A program made the position numbers and the translations under genes. From Lates calcarifer (Eukaryota; Chordata; Actinopteri; Centropomidae): DNA of 64,000 nucleotides. The stretch's first letter is position 1, and each line of letters opens with the position of its first letter. The stretch is from positions 2,503,626-2,567,625 of the forward strand of contig NC_066836.1 of NCBI RefSeq assembly GCF_001640805.2, in the 5' to 3' direction. This document shows positions 11,460 through 22,727 of this stretch, piece after piece. The notes under the pieces were generated by a model. That model was not told where the DNA came from. It worked only from the letters and a program-made list of their open reading frames with translations, and did not search any database.

Positions 11460-13315
11460 ATGTGCTCTCGACTCTTCCCTCCAAACACACACATTCTTTC
11501 TCTCTCAAACAGACACACACACTCTTTGTCGCTGCCTCACACACTTTCTAACACACACTCTCCTCCACACATGGTGTTTACTCCTCTGATGGAAAAGTGG
11601 GTGTAGCTGGGATCTGCTGTTATTCTGAGAAAACACACTGAACAAGGTCTTAAAGAAAGAAAAAATCAGAGTGTATGTGACGGAGTTAATCCTCAGGACT
11701 TTTATTCTGAGTCTGTTTCAGTCCAGCAGCTCCTGAATCTCGTGTTCATTGTGCCAAAGTCTTGTCGCTCCGCTGTGATAAAAAGAAGCTGTGTGGTCGG
11801 TCGACTGAGGACGTACAGAGCTGCTTTTGTTCACGAAGAACAAAGAAAGTAAGGAATTATTTCCTGAGGGTGGGAGAGATGCAGTTAGTTACAGTTACAC
11901 TCCTCACTGTAACCCAGTAGTTTTCTGTACGTTTGTTTCCACCACTTCAAATCTAAACCTTCTGCTCACAGTGCTGACGTCGGGGGGACAAGGACAGACA
12001 GGTGAAGAAGCACAAGCACCATTTACACCTGATCTATCCAGATAATTAACGACCCCATCTTTGTGTTCACACCTCAAGATCAGGTCTCTGTCCTCAGGAG
12101 CAAAACCTGCACCTGAGCCATTTCAGGTGGCGGCAAATCATCTGTAGGTGTCAGAATGTCTTTGTAAACTTACCTGCTTCTGTAGGTGCACCAACACCAA
12201 CAAGCATCTGGTTTTACAGAATCAGAAGCGCAGTAAAATTATACTTTAATGTCTTTGTCTTTCTGATGTGACATGTTATCCAAAGGCTGTTGTTTATACA
12301 GACTGTGTTTAACTAAAGCACAGAACAATTTCATCCCACACAGACGTCTGTGTCCTTTTGTCATAATAGGAAAGTGGAGAGGAAACAGATAAAAGAATTA
12401 ACACGTTCTGTGTGTCTGTGGCTCGAGGTGTCGTCCAGGTCACTTCCTCCTGCGGACTGAGGTTGGAATTATGGCGGAAAGTCCCAGAAAGTTTGGAGCC
12501 AACAACATGTTGTAACATGTGGGAGGTTCATCCAGGACAACGGAGGAACAAATCATGGTTATTATCAAGTTATTTGATCAGTTTGAGACCCATAAATGTT
12601 AGTGAGTAATATAAACATGAAAGTGACAGTGCAGATGAATCTTTTTTTTTAGCTGAATGGAAAGTTTTCCACACTGAGAGCTGAGGCTTTTCTTAAATCT
12701 GTGAGATATGAGAAGGAAATTAGGCCAGTTTGACTGTAGCTTTATTTAATCTGCAGCACAACACACACCCTGGAAGAATGGCAGCTTCAGCTTCAACAGG
12801 TTTGTTGTTTTATCCTGTAAGAAAACCAAGGAAAATGATACTCAAAAAGAACAGACCTAAAGATAAAACATCTTGAAGGGAGGCTGCAGTTCACAGAAAC
12901 AAACTAAAATCGAGAAAAGTCGAGACTTTCATGTTTATTGTAAAAAAAGTAGATTTCTCAAACTCTTTGTGTTTCCCTCACAGCAGAGCAAACTGCAGGA
13001 ATTTCAAAGTTGTAAAAAAAAAAGAAAGAGAAAGCAATGCAACATTTGGTTTTCAGGCTGTTTTCAATTTCCTACCTGCTACATCTGTGTGTGTGAGAGT
13101 GGAGGCAGTTTTCTGTTTTTAGATGCAGAGTTGGTGCGAGACAGACAGAAGAATGTGTGTGTGGCTACACAACAGCAAATGCATGATTTTGTGTACATAT
13201 TTTTGTACTTTGTGTGTGTGTTTGTGTGTGTTGCTAGAGGAGGAATGCTCGCTCTCTCCCTCTGTCTTTCTTCCTGATGACCGGTGACAGATGCCCTGCT
13301 TCAGGCGGGGGTTAA
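11460..13315. other. Unannotated non-coding stretch
   Basis: Short (CA) and (GT) runs occur at 11484-11572 and 13205-13230. The segment near 12010-12060 ('accatttacacctgatctatcc') resembles a common fish repeat also glimpsed at 62178. No exon is supported. Confidence 0.4.
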
Positions 13316-13319
13316 CATC

Positions 13320-13341
13320 TGTGTGTGTGTGTGTGTGTGTG
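13320..13341. repeat. (GT)n microsatellite
   Basis: Eleven GT units. Confidence 0.9.
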
Positions 13342-13871
13342 CAGCCTTCAACAGTCGGTACAAAAAGGATCCTGTGTGTTTGTCTGTCGACATGGCCACA
13401 AGGAATTGTGGGATGCGTGGGAGTTGGGGCACCGCTCATAAAAGTAGAGGAGGGAATGAGTGAGTGAGTGATGGAGTCTCCTTTCTTTTCTTTATGCTGG
13501 AGATAGAGCTGCAGGTCTGTAAGAACAGGGTGGTAGCAGAAACATAAAAAGTACTCGATTACAAGTGCTGCTTTAAAAACGATTAGCAGTATCAGAGCGT
13601 TAAATTACGAACGCGTTAATCAATATTTTCTTTCTTGTAACTGTGTGGGGTTTAATCAATCCGCTCTACAGAGTCAGAATGTTCAAAATAAGACATTTTT
13701 AAACATGTTTTTCTCTGTAAAAGTGTTTATAACCATTCTGACAAAACATTCCCAACTCAAGATCCACTTACTACCTTTTCCCGGAGCTCTCAGCTGTATC
13801 TTCACCAGCTGGTAGAGACGACTCTCCATCTGTTCACATGCATATTCAACTGACTTGTTGAATCCAGAAAG

Positions 13872-13960
13872 GGTTCAGTTCAGTTCAGTTCAGTCATTTA
13901 TTTGTCCCAGATGGGAAACTTTGCTTGCAACGATAAAAGACAATGATACAATACAAAAGT
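13872..13960 (-). repeat. Possible 3' tail of a non-LTR retrotransposon
   Basis: Four (GTTCA) units at 13872-13893 lead into 'catttatttgtcccagatgg', a phrase resembling LINE 3' ends common in fish. A short tandem tail next to the conserved end fits a 5'-truncated LINE or SINE inserted on the reverse strand. No coding remnant was seen. Confidence 0.4.
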
Positions 13961-15135
13961 ATTTTGAATAAGTACATAAATATTACCTAAACTATCTGTA
14001 GTATAAACTGCAACAAAACAAAACAATCTCTAAAATACTAGTTGTTAAAAATAATATTTAAAAAAAGTGTTAAAAATGTAAATTTATATAGAATTACACG
14101 TGCAAATTTTGCAAATTGAGGTTTGTCCAGTGGTAGTTGGACAAAACTTACTCCCCGACACAAGATTTAGCTGCTTTTTTCCAGAGCTTTCAACAGTATG
14201 ACATGGTTTTCATCGGTGTATGATAGCAGTAAAGAAAGCTGATGTTTTACAGCATTATCCAACAAAATCATGAATTTTTTGCAACACACAAACACAAAAT
14301 AGCAGTTGCCACATTTATGTTTAAAAACAAAAATCTATTGCAGCTTTTTACTTATGACTTAAAGTTACATCATTTAGCTCCTAAATGTCCTTGTAGCAGA
14401 AGGAATTTATCATTAATACACAAACATAAAAATAATCTTTCTAATCGTTAGCATGTGCAGGAGGCTGATGGATGAATGTACTCAGGTTGTATTCGGCTTA
14501 TTTTGTCCACATTAAGTTGTCTGAGGTTCTTACGTCTGTCACAGCACCTGCACTTAAAGAAATTATTTTGTCTCGGCTCATCCCGGACGACGTTCTGTCA
14601 TCCTCCCTCCGTTTGTCTTCTTCCCCTTTTTCTCTCCCACCGAGGCTATTTCCAGCCCTCATCTTTTATTTCTGAATTATCAGCCTGAGTCCGGCCCCTC
14701 GAGAGTCTGATTTCAGGTGCCGAGATGGACGACCTTTTCGGCAGCGGAGAGAGAAAGCTTTGAATGGTGGAGCTCAGTGGCGCTCCTCGCTTATTGATGT
14801 GGTGTAATTGTCCTCCTCAGCGCCGGTGTAATTCTATCGTCGTCTATTCAGGCTGAATGCCAGGACGGTTATGAATAAAAATGTGCTGTAGTGAGACTGT
14901 GGGGATGAAATAGAAAACTCTGTCCTTTCTTTATTCTAGATGGAACTGATTGATGGAGAAATTACATGAAAAATCCTCATTTCAAACTTTGATTTGTTGA
15001 CTGAGAACTCGACTTCCTTTGGGTTTGAAACGGTGAGTTTAGAAGGTTCGTGTCATGTTTTTTTCAGCTGTAGACTTGAGTCAGGTGCAATATCATCCAA
15101 TAATGTGTTTGTACCAGAGTGCCTAAAACCCGGAA
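13961..15135. other. Unannotated AT-rich to mixed sequence
   Basis: 13960-14100 is AT-rich with no clear element. 14560-14900 is less AT-rich and looks unique, but no frame is convincing. Confidence 0.4.
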
Positions 15136-15138
15136 GTA

Positions 15139-15256
15139 GTTCATCTGTGAAGATTATCTGATGAACTAAACCTGGAAGGATCAGAAACTCAAGTTGGTCA
15201 CAGTTTATTTTCTGGAATAATCCAAAACCCAATGAAAAAACAAAAATACATCATCC
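15139..15256 (+). repeat. Dispersed repeat, family C, copy 1 (internally deleted)
   Basis: It matches 38030-38194: 'gttcatctgtgaagat', 'aactaaacctg', 'aaggatcagaaact' and 'gtttattttctggaataatc', then 'aaaatacatcat'. Relative to the second copy it lacks about 50 bases before the last block. Both copies lie on the same strand. Confidence 0.65.
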
Positions 15257-15360
15257 CTGCAAGACTCTATTCCTATGGGTCAGTGGTTAGCAGGCCCAAA
15301 GTTAGCATTATCCCTCAAACTGAGGGACAACTCCTGAGTTTCCACGGTGCAGCAGGACGT

Positions 15361-15402
15361 TCCAGTGCCTTGCTAAAGGGCGCTTTGACTGTAAAGCCCC
15401 AA
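15361..15402. repeat. 'GTGCCTTGCTAAAGGGC' repeat fragment
   Basis: It contains the left block of the tRNA-like repeat family seen best at 23675-23760, and directly follows the family C copy. A tRNA-like 'gtcagtggttagcaggccc' at 15279-15297 may belong to the same insertion. Confidence 0.4.
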
Positions 15403-15563
15403 AAAACAACTGTAACACAAAAAGAAAACAGCCGTCTTTTTGTGTCTCTTTGTGTTTTGGAGGATGGATTAGCTAAATGACGGAGTATGAGATGAGATCA
15501 CAAGGCTAGCAGCAGCTGGAGTGAGTGTGGGCGGGTGAATACAGCTCTCTGTACTTCTTACTG

Positions 15564-15566
<3 letters not shown>

Positions 15567-15596
<30 letters not shown>
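15567..15596. repeat. (GT)n microsatellite
   Basis: About fifteen GT units, the first of three dinucleotide arrays within 360 bases. Confidence 0.92.
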
Positions 15597-15600
<4 letters not shown>

Positions 15601-15739
15601 CTATGGCTACCTCATCAACACACTGAAGTACAGATAGAGACACAGACTTTGAACTTCATGTACCAAGAAACATGCAAACAGGCGTCTCCTGTTCGGACGG
15701 TGAATGACAGTTTTATGGCTAATTCTGCTAAAGAGACAC

Positions 15740-15741
<2 letters not shown>

Positions 15742-15774
<33 letters not shown>
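15742..15774. repeat. (CA)n microsatellite
   Basis: About sixteen CA units, opposite in sense to the GT array 150 bases upstream. Confidence 0.92.
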
Positions 15775-15776
<2 letters not shown>

Positions 15777-15890
15777 GGATGGCATTCGGTCATGCATTCC
15801 AGTTACATGAACAGCAGCGCTGGCAGTCAGACCCTCAGCTGTGCCTGAAGGTCACACACACACAGAAACACACCTCTACTGTAGAAAACA

Positions 15891-15894
<4 letters not shown>

Positions 15895-15926
<32 letters not shown>
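15895..15926. repeat. (CA)n microsatellite
   Basis: About sixteen CA units. Shorter CA runs flank it (15854-15863). Confidence 0.92.
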
Positions 15927-15931
<5 letters not shown>

Positions 15932-16411
15932 ACACTCAGACAGTTGGTTTCATTAATGTAACTGGGCCACTGTTCATGTTCCTCTGTTTATTGATTCATA
16001 TTTAATGTGTTTGTTCGGGGGCATCTGGCTGAAACCATGACTGTACTACTGGACACATTCACACACACTGTTCCCACATCATATTGAATAAAACTGGGCT
16101 TCAGATGTATCTAACCCAAATATTTGACCGGTGGCTCGCAGCTCTTTTGTCTTTGTACTTTTTAAATGAAATGAAACGTGGCTTTGAAAAGCTTGCTACA
16201 AACTTGTTCTTATAAATCTCTGTTTACGTTTTGATGCATTGGTTCATGATCAATAACTGCAGCTATCGTTGCATCATTATTCAAAGACCTTGGTTTTCCT
16301 TGGCTTCCTGTTTGTTTTGTACTTCCTGTTCTGAGAGAAAAAACGATAGTTTTCATTCAGCCAGTTTCCTTGTGAAGAGGAGGTTGTAGGAAATGGTTAT
16401 TGTTGAAATGA

Positions 16412-16790
16412 AAAACAAAGTTTGACGCTAGAAGGCTAACGTAGCATTAGCGCCCACTGGTAAAAGCTGTTACCCCTGACATAAGCAATTGGCTTTACAG
16501 GTTATTTCTTGCTATGCGCCTATATCTTTGTGTTTTAGTTGTTAGTCCTGTTTTAAGCCTAATAAAGCTGGCCTTAGCTAGCTATCTTCATCCAGCTTAG
16601 GTGAAAATAAATGTCTATTTTTGCTATTTTTGGGCAGCACATAAAAGCACTGACAACCATATAATGAAGATGTGGGCTCATAGCAAGAAACACCCTGTAA
16701 GACACATAGCTCTTGTTAGCTAACCTGTAATGCCAGCTAGCTAGCTAACCATAGCTAGCTAAGGTTAGCACCCACTTTGTTTTTCCTCAT
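16412..16790. mobile_element. Foldback/MITE-like element related to the hAT at 4.1 kb (copy 2)
   Basis: The left part matches 4098-4210. 'ggctttacaggttatttctt' and 'gctatg' at 16491-16516 returns inverted at 16675-16700 as 'ctcatagcaagaaacaccct', giving arms of about 25 bases around a 160-base centre. The centre holds 'aataaagctggccttagcta', the reverse complement of 4262-4285. The right side is packed with GCTAGC palindromes (16734-16763). No coding sequence is present, as expected for a non-autonomous derivative. Confidence 0.55.
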
Positions 16791-18155
16791 TCATTAAGAA
16801 TTGGTTGGAGGTGAGGAGGTTCTTCAGGAGTGTTTGAAAGCGTCTTGCCTTTCAGGAAGCCCCCGACGAACATGAGCAGTTTACTCTTTAGGAAACTGAG
16901 AGAAAAGAGATGTGTGCGACCACCTGTCTGAGGTTTATTTAGCTGCCGTGGTAGCCGCCACTCTGCTGCTTCTCATGACCTCCAGATGCCTTATTTAGGT
17001 GACCTGTTATACCCCTGTGTGTTAAATATGACACATGGGAGAGTGTCATTTAACAAAAGAACCATCAGTGCTGCGATTCATCTTCATCCCCTCATATTTG
17101 GTTGAGTTAGAGATTTGAGAAATATGGTTCGTGTTGGTTTTGATGTAAAGAAATGATCCTTTAAGATGTCGTCCATATCCTGTGTGTGTTTGTGTATTCG
17201 TGACCCATACTTCACCTCCCTCAGCTCTTTTTTTAGACGGGTGATCGTAGACTCCAGAGGCTCATGAGACTTGACCCTGCAGCCGACCTCTGTGATCTCT
17301 GACACACTAAATACACCCACTGCTGCAGGACTCAGTTTATTCAGTCCACTTGTAACTCCACCAGATCCACAGCTCAAAAATCCTCTCTCTGTTGTAGATG
17401 TGATGTATGTTTATGCTTAAAGTGTCTCTTTAACCTCTCTGTATGACTCTGTATTATTCCTGAAGCACAGGTTGAGTTTTGTTTGTGTGATAGGTTGGAC
17501 AGGCATTTATGCCTTAGTACCTCTGTTTATGGACCAACAGTTGGTCAGATTGGTTGTATTCCAGGTGAGCGGCCTCTTGTTTTCTGACTTCAGGCTATGA
17601 TTGAAACCCTATGGCGTGAAATCAAAGAGAAATGGAGGAGGCAAAGCAGATATTTATTCCTATAGCAGCAGTTTAACCTGTTAAACTTTATGGTTCACGT
17701 GTTTCTTTGGCAGTGCTGTTTTATTTTAAACACACATGCCAGAGGAGACGACATGAAACACAGGTTGGACTGGATGTGGAAGTGCTGCATTTATATTTTC
17801 TGCTTTCAGCCAATGCTGTTGTAGGAACTAAACCTGAGATCTTCTCAATGCAGGTTGTGATTTTCTTGGGATAATGAACCTGGAAGTGATCACATGACTG
17901 TAACAGATCAGACCGTGTGTGTTCGATGCTAAAGACTGGGTTTTCCATACAACTCACTGTGATTCCTTCAGTGTTCAAGGTTCAGGAGGTTTTTTTTACC
18001 GGGAGCTGAATTATCCACACAGGTCTCCTTCTCTCCAAAACAAACAGACCAAGTAATTAAAATCAGTAAAAACACTGAATAAAACAGTTTAACGTTAAAA
18101 ATCAATGTTTCCTGGAGGCACTCCTGGGTGGACAGGAGGGGCTGTTTGCTCAGCT
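16791..18155. other. Unannotated non-coding stretch
   Basis: No exon is proven. A reverse-strand frame at 17084-17377 has a charged, possibly helical middle and is discussed as a finding. The rest shows nothing recognisable. Confidence 0.35.
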
Positions 18156-18159
18156 AACT

Positions 18160-18215
18160 GAAGATCCAGGCGTCCAATGACAAAAATCCTTCATCTGGTT
18201 TAAGATTATAGTTCT
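18160..18215. repeat. Dispersed repeat, family D, copy 2 (inverted)
   Basis: It reads 'aagatccaggcgtccaatga' then 'aaaatccttcatctggt', the reverse complement of 7121-7180 with a handful of changes. Confidence 0.55.
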
Positions 18216-18319
18216 AACGTTATAAAACGTCACCCTGTGAAGACCTGCAAAGACATAGCTGACTTAGGTTACTATATAAACTCTTTTATTTTGATAGGAA
18301 TTAAATATTATAGAAATTA

Positions 18320-18420
18320 TAGGGCGTGTGGCAGGGGGTTCAAGTCTGAGTACTTTAGCAAACAGATAAATGCTCTTTAGCAAGGCAGTTGATCTGGTAA
18401 ACCTCCCATAATGAATTAAA
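18320..18420 (+). repeat. tRNA-like SINE fragment
   Basis: A B-box-like 'gggttcaagtctg' lies at 18336-18348, followed by 'gctctttagcaaggcagttg', a wording typical of the region after the tRNA head in fish SINEs. The A box is not convincing. Confidence 0.35.
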
Positions 18421-18424
18421 ATCA

Positions 18425-20415
18425 CCTTCTGATCAAGTTTGCATAAATAAATGTAGGTTTTAAGTAGATAAAATCGCGCCTAAATACATAAATGTTCTTT
18501 AATTTTCTATGACAAGCAGCGACAAGCAGACAAACCCCCATTGTGTTTCCTCAGACAGCGTTTCCTCTGACTGAGTTTAACTGGAGCTGTCGAGGTCTTT
18601 AACCTCATAATACGGTTTGTTAGTTCTTGATTCAATTTGACAATTAGGAGCGATTTTCCAATCACGGCCCCGTCCCATTGGCTGGATGAACGCCAGCTTT
18701 TGTCCCGAGCAGTTTACCAGAACTGCTCCTCCGTCAGGCTGTTTGTCTTCATCTTTTTTGTCTTGTGTCTGAAACCGGTCCAGAGTCTTTCAGAAAAGCT
18801 CTCTCGGCTTCTCGTAATGTGACTTTTGGCTGGAGGTGATTTGCATACGTCCCATATTGGTGAGCGGGAATGGAAAACGGTTGAAGCACGTAAAGTGATG
18901 CCAAACGCACAAGACTTGAAGTTTGAATAAAAGGTTTATTGATGCAAAGGAACTAATTTTGAAAACCTGCTGCAGAAAAGTCTACAGTAGAGGAAAATAA
19001 AAACACAGAGCCACTTTGACATGTTTTAACCCACTTAAACTCAACCTCCTTTGTTTTACCTCTGCTTTAGGTTGTTTTTCTACAGAACGTCTTTGAATGC
19101 CCCGAGGGTTTGGTGGAGAGAGGAGAAGTGACGACTTGAAGCACACATTACTGGAAGTGAGGGTTTTTTTTTAATTTTTTTACCTGCGATAAAGCATAAC
19201 TTTCCTCAGGAACCAACTCATCTTTTTGAGGTTTGTTCTGGTTCATTACCTGCTTCTGCAGCATTTAGAAAATTGGTCTTTTTGCCTCATTTTGGATGGA
19301 TTTTTTTGCCTGAAATACTCCACTCACTTCAATCATTCACTCCTACAGTGAACAGTACAGATGAGATTTCAGACACTTAGTATTCCTAATTTTGGATTGC
19401 ATTGTGTACACATACCATGGACACAACTTTATTCATTGTGTTGTGGATTTTTCGAGGGAATTCTGACACCGTTTTGGAGGGCAAATACAGGGCAATTCAG
19501 GAAATAATAGGGAGTGAATCTGATTCATAACATCATCACCTTGCCATACACTAGAAGAACTCAAACTGAAATGAAAGCACACACACTCAGACACACATAT
19601 ATACAACCTTTTAAGAGGATTAACCGAATCAGTCTCGTAGGGTCAGTGGCGGTCGAGAGCTCTTGTTCTGCACTGATAGGTCAAGCGTTGTTGACCCCGT
19701 AAATCTGGGCAATTAGACCAATCGGAGTGGCTGGTTAAATGACAGGGCACCGACATTGAAACTGAATATGTCTGTGGTTTTGTGGATGTATTGTGAGTTG
19801 AACCCACACCTCTGGAAGTGTTAGTGCCCAGCACAGTCTCTGTCTTTGCTGGGGCTTCACACCAGAGTTCATCAGCAGAATAGATGTTTCCTGTCTCTGC
19901 TCACAAACAACATAGCTACACTGCTGGAGTGTGGTTGTTTGAAATGAAAGGTCTGGTTATAAGGTCTGGGGTCTCAGGTGTGTGTTGTGTAGTCACTGTA
20001 CAAGACTGTAAGAATTTTTACTTTGTGTCAGGGGAGTGATTCGGTTTTATTTGTTGTCTCTCAGATGGTTTTAGATGATTTAAAGAAGTCAAACTACATT
20101 AGCTTCTGCCCAGATGAACTGTGTTTTCTCTCATCTGGATGTTGGTGTTTTGGGGTACTTTAGTTCAGGTTTTATTTATTATATTGGTTGGTTTAGAGCT
20201 GCTTTTACTTTTGTTTTTAAGGTGCCAGTTTAGGCTGTTTGTAGGATAATTTTTACAATCACCTTTTTGTTTAAAGGAGTTACTTGTAGGTTTTGCTATC
20301 GCCATGTAGCCAATGTTAGCATCAAAATCTTTAGTTCAGAATCAAACTTCATTCCTTTACTCGCCAGGAGCTGCAGTGAGGGAAAGCTTCTAGTTCTGTC
20401 ACTTCTTTTCTTCAA
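18425..20415. other. Unannotated non-coding stretch
   Basis: Mixed sequence with scattered short T runs (19164-19182). No supported exon or RNA gene. Confidence 0.4.
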
Positions 20416-20419
20416 CTGA

Positions 20420-20512
20420 TGTTAACATGCTAACCAGCTAGCCCCGGCCTGTCTCGTTACTTTCCGATAGCGATTTACTGTAGCATCCAGACCTGCCCTG
20501 AAGAAGTAGTGC
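20420..20512 (+). repeat. Dispersed repeat, family G, copy 1
   Basis: 'taacatgctaaccagctagc' through 'catccagacctgccctgaag' is repeated at 39435-39525 with minor changes. Same orientation, class unknown. Confidence 0.65.
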
Positions 20513-20902
20513 TGACCAAATAATGTTTTCTAACCGTTTGTATTATAAACGCAATGATGGCGGAAGCTCTTGGCTCTTACAGACTCTAAATGCTCGAGCT
20601 TCAGTTTGGTCTGGTGATGATCAGAGCTGCAACTTTTAGCTAAAAATAAGTACAAAACAACATGTGCAGCAGTTCATAATAATGTTATTTTATACAGATT
20701 CACGGTTCTCTTGTTTAACTCGATGCAAAGCAAATAGGCGTTAAAATCAGTTTTATGACGTTCATTGCAATGAAAATCAGTTTAATTATATCTGACTTAT
20801 ATCTCTGCATGTGTTTGACAATTGAGGCAGATGACTCAATAATTATACTTCAAGAGCAAACTGTAGGTAATTCTTATCTAAGTGAGCCTTCCACCTCTCT
20901 GG

Positions 20903-21102
20903 TACATTATGATAGGATTTCTACAGAGACAGAGCTTTTTATTAAAGAGTAAAATCCTTTTTTGTTTAACCAGAAACATCACTATATATCACTACCAGAC
21001 TCCATTGACAAAAACGGCAATTTTACCAAGCAGAGCACAGGAGCTGCTAGAGTACTGCTGCCTCCATCTTTTAGTGTGTTTGTGTTATTGTGTGACTTTC
21101 AG
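20903..21102 (+). mobile_element. Foldback element family A, one arm
   Basis: The segment from 'acattatgataggatttcta' through 'accagactccattgac' to 'gtgttattgtgtgactt' is one arm of the palindromic element seen in full at 45856-46180. Compared in reverse complement, the match to 45998-46185 covers almost the whole arm. Here the second arm is missing. Confidence 0.7.
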
Positions 21103-21494
21103 TGGTTAATTCGTCTCCCTCATTTGACAGAAACCACATGAAAACAGCAGCAGTTTTTCAGACAGGAATCCCGGTGTCACCTTCAGTTCCAGCTGTAACA
21201 AGGTGACAATGGCAGCGTCCCTGCAGGCGACAGAAACGACAGTCTGCAGCTGTAACAGGATCCTACAGTGGTGCTGACACTGACAGCTCTGTTCTGACTT
21301 CTTGTTGCTTGATTTGCTCGTTGTATAACTGAATACGCAGCTTCAGGGTGAAGGGATCCCGAACGATGTTTGACAGACGCCGGTCATTAAGACACTCTCT
21401 ATGTAAATCCCTCTCACTGGGCTGTAGAGTAAGCGCCGGTTTCATTGCTCATGTGCAGCGAAACATCCAGCTTCATCCACCGAGCTGGGGTTTT

Positions 21495-21550
21495 TTAGCT
21501 TAAAGGAGCTGGACGGCAATAGGGAAGGGTCACAGGTTCAATCCCCAATA
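21495..21550 (+). repeat. tRNA-like SINE head
   Basis: A-box-like 'tagcttaaaggagctgg' (21497-21513) and a good B box 'ggttcaatccc' (21535-21545). Spacing is short and no cloverleaf forms, so this is a SINE relic rather than a tRNA gene. Confidence 0.4.
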
Positions 21551-21750
21551 CACCAAACCCTTCCAGCCTCAATTATTTCCAGTCAATCTGGGTAAGAGCG
21601 CTGGACACCCGCCCAGAAAACACACATGTAAATCAGCTCTGCAGCAAACGACCGTCAGGAAGGATTTTTATATTCTGCAGCTTCGTTAAATAATAATTAT
21701 TTTTTATGGCAAGACTGGAAATGAGCAGTTAGGTTGTTTTTGTCTGAGGT

Positions 21751-21790
21751 TAAGTGCCTTGCTCAGGGGCTCGCTAACAGGGTTTAATGT
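21751..21790. repeat. 'AAGTGCCTTGCTCAGGGGC' repeat fragment
   Basis: Another copy of the left block of the family at 23675-23760, here without a clear right block. Confidence 0.45.
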
Positions 21791-21879
21791 GTATCTTTGC
21801 ATCCCCAGTTTAAACTACTTTTCTTTGTGGATGTAACATAAGAAGGGATCAATAAAAATCAGCTGAAGAGGCTATTTAA

Positions 21880-22220
21880 TTGGATGAAAGAGGATATGAG
21901 GTCACAGAAAAACAAAATTATATAAAAAATGCTTTTATAAAATGAATATTAAAATCATTTAAATATAAAATGTGTATAAAAATATTTAACTAAAAATTTG
22001 ATTGTAATAGATATAAAATTTTACAATAAATCATAATAAAATATTTTAGATGTTTTATTAAACAATATTTGATATAAAATTTGATATTAATAGATATACA
22101 GTTTTATTATAAAAACTTATTTAATAACATACTTATAAAAAATATTGAATTGTAAAATAAAAATAGTATAAAAATACAAATGCATATTTTACAATCAAAT
22201 ATTTAGATTTTTGCTTTTTC
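21880..22220. repeat. AT-rich island with degenerate tandem structure
   Basis: About 340 bases made almost only of A and T, full of 'tataaaa' and 'aatattt' words. 'aaaatttgattgtaatagat' at 21993 recurs as 'aaaatttgatattaatagat' at 22077, an 84-base spacing, suggesting an old tandem duplication. It could act as a scaffold-attachment region, but only the composition supports that. Confidence 0.7.
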
Positions 22221-22428
22221 TGCTTAAAATTTTTAGTTTTCCAGCTGTTAAAACTTTTTTTTGTGTCAGTAACTGTAATTACAAATAATCAAAAACACAC
22301 CTGCTCTCAAAGCCAGGCACTAAGCAACACAGACTTACACGTGTGTGATTTTTTTTCATATAAAATGTTTGATAAATTGTTAATTCTGTGGAAAATTAGC
22401 TGAAGATTATTCAGGTTCATTACTGTGG

Positions 22429-22480
22429 CTCAGGGATTCAAACCGGCAACCTTCCAGTCACACAGCTGCGTCCTGATCAT
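22429..22480 (-). repeat. tRNA-like repeat fragment (B box on reverse strand)
   Basis: 'gggattcaaaccggcaacct' on the + strand is a B box reversed, followed by 'tccagtcacacagctgcg', typical wording of the dispersed fish family. Confidence 0.45.
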
Positions 22481-22661
22481 CGCTGTGTGTTTTCATAAGG
22501 ATGTGATGACACATTTACTAATTACAGTTTTTATTTTTTTTCCTCCTCGGTGGCAAAACACTCGTCTTCACACTCAACTAATTATCTGCATTATTAATTA
22601 ATGGGCTCTCACCCCCCCCTCCCCCCAAACTCGTTAGTGGCTCATTTACAGGCTCCACCAA

Positions 22662-22687
22662 CAAGGAAGGAAGGAAGGGAGGGAGGA
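22662..22687. repeat. (GGAA)n purine run
   Basis: Four GGAA units then GGGA units. This is the complement of the (TTCC)-rich tract starting about 60 bases downstream, so the two could pair. Confidence 0.75.
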
Positions 22688-22727
22688 TACACTGAAGGAG
22701 GACACAGATTTAGATGGATGTTATCTC

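Noticed and set aside
10856..11606. Open frames of 231 and 239 codons on the + strand
   Set aside because: They are entirely Ser/Leu/Pro/Phe-rich products of the polypyrimidine tract, overlap in two frames and show no domain.
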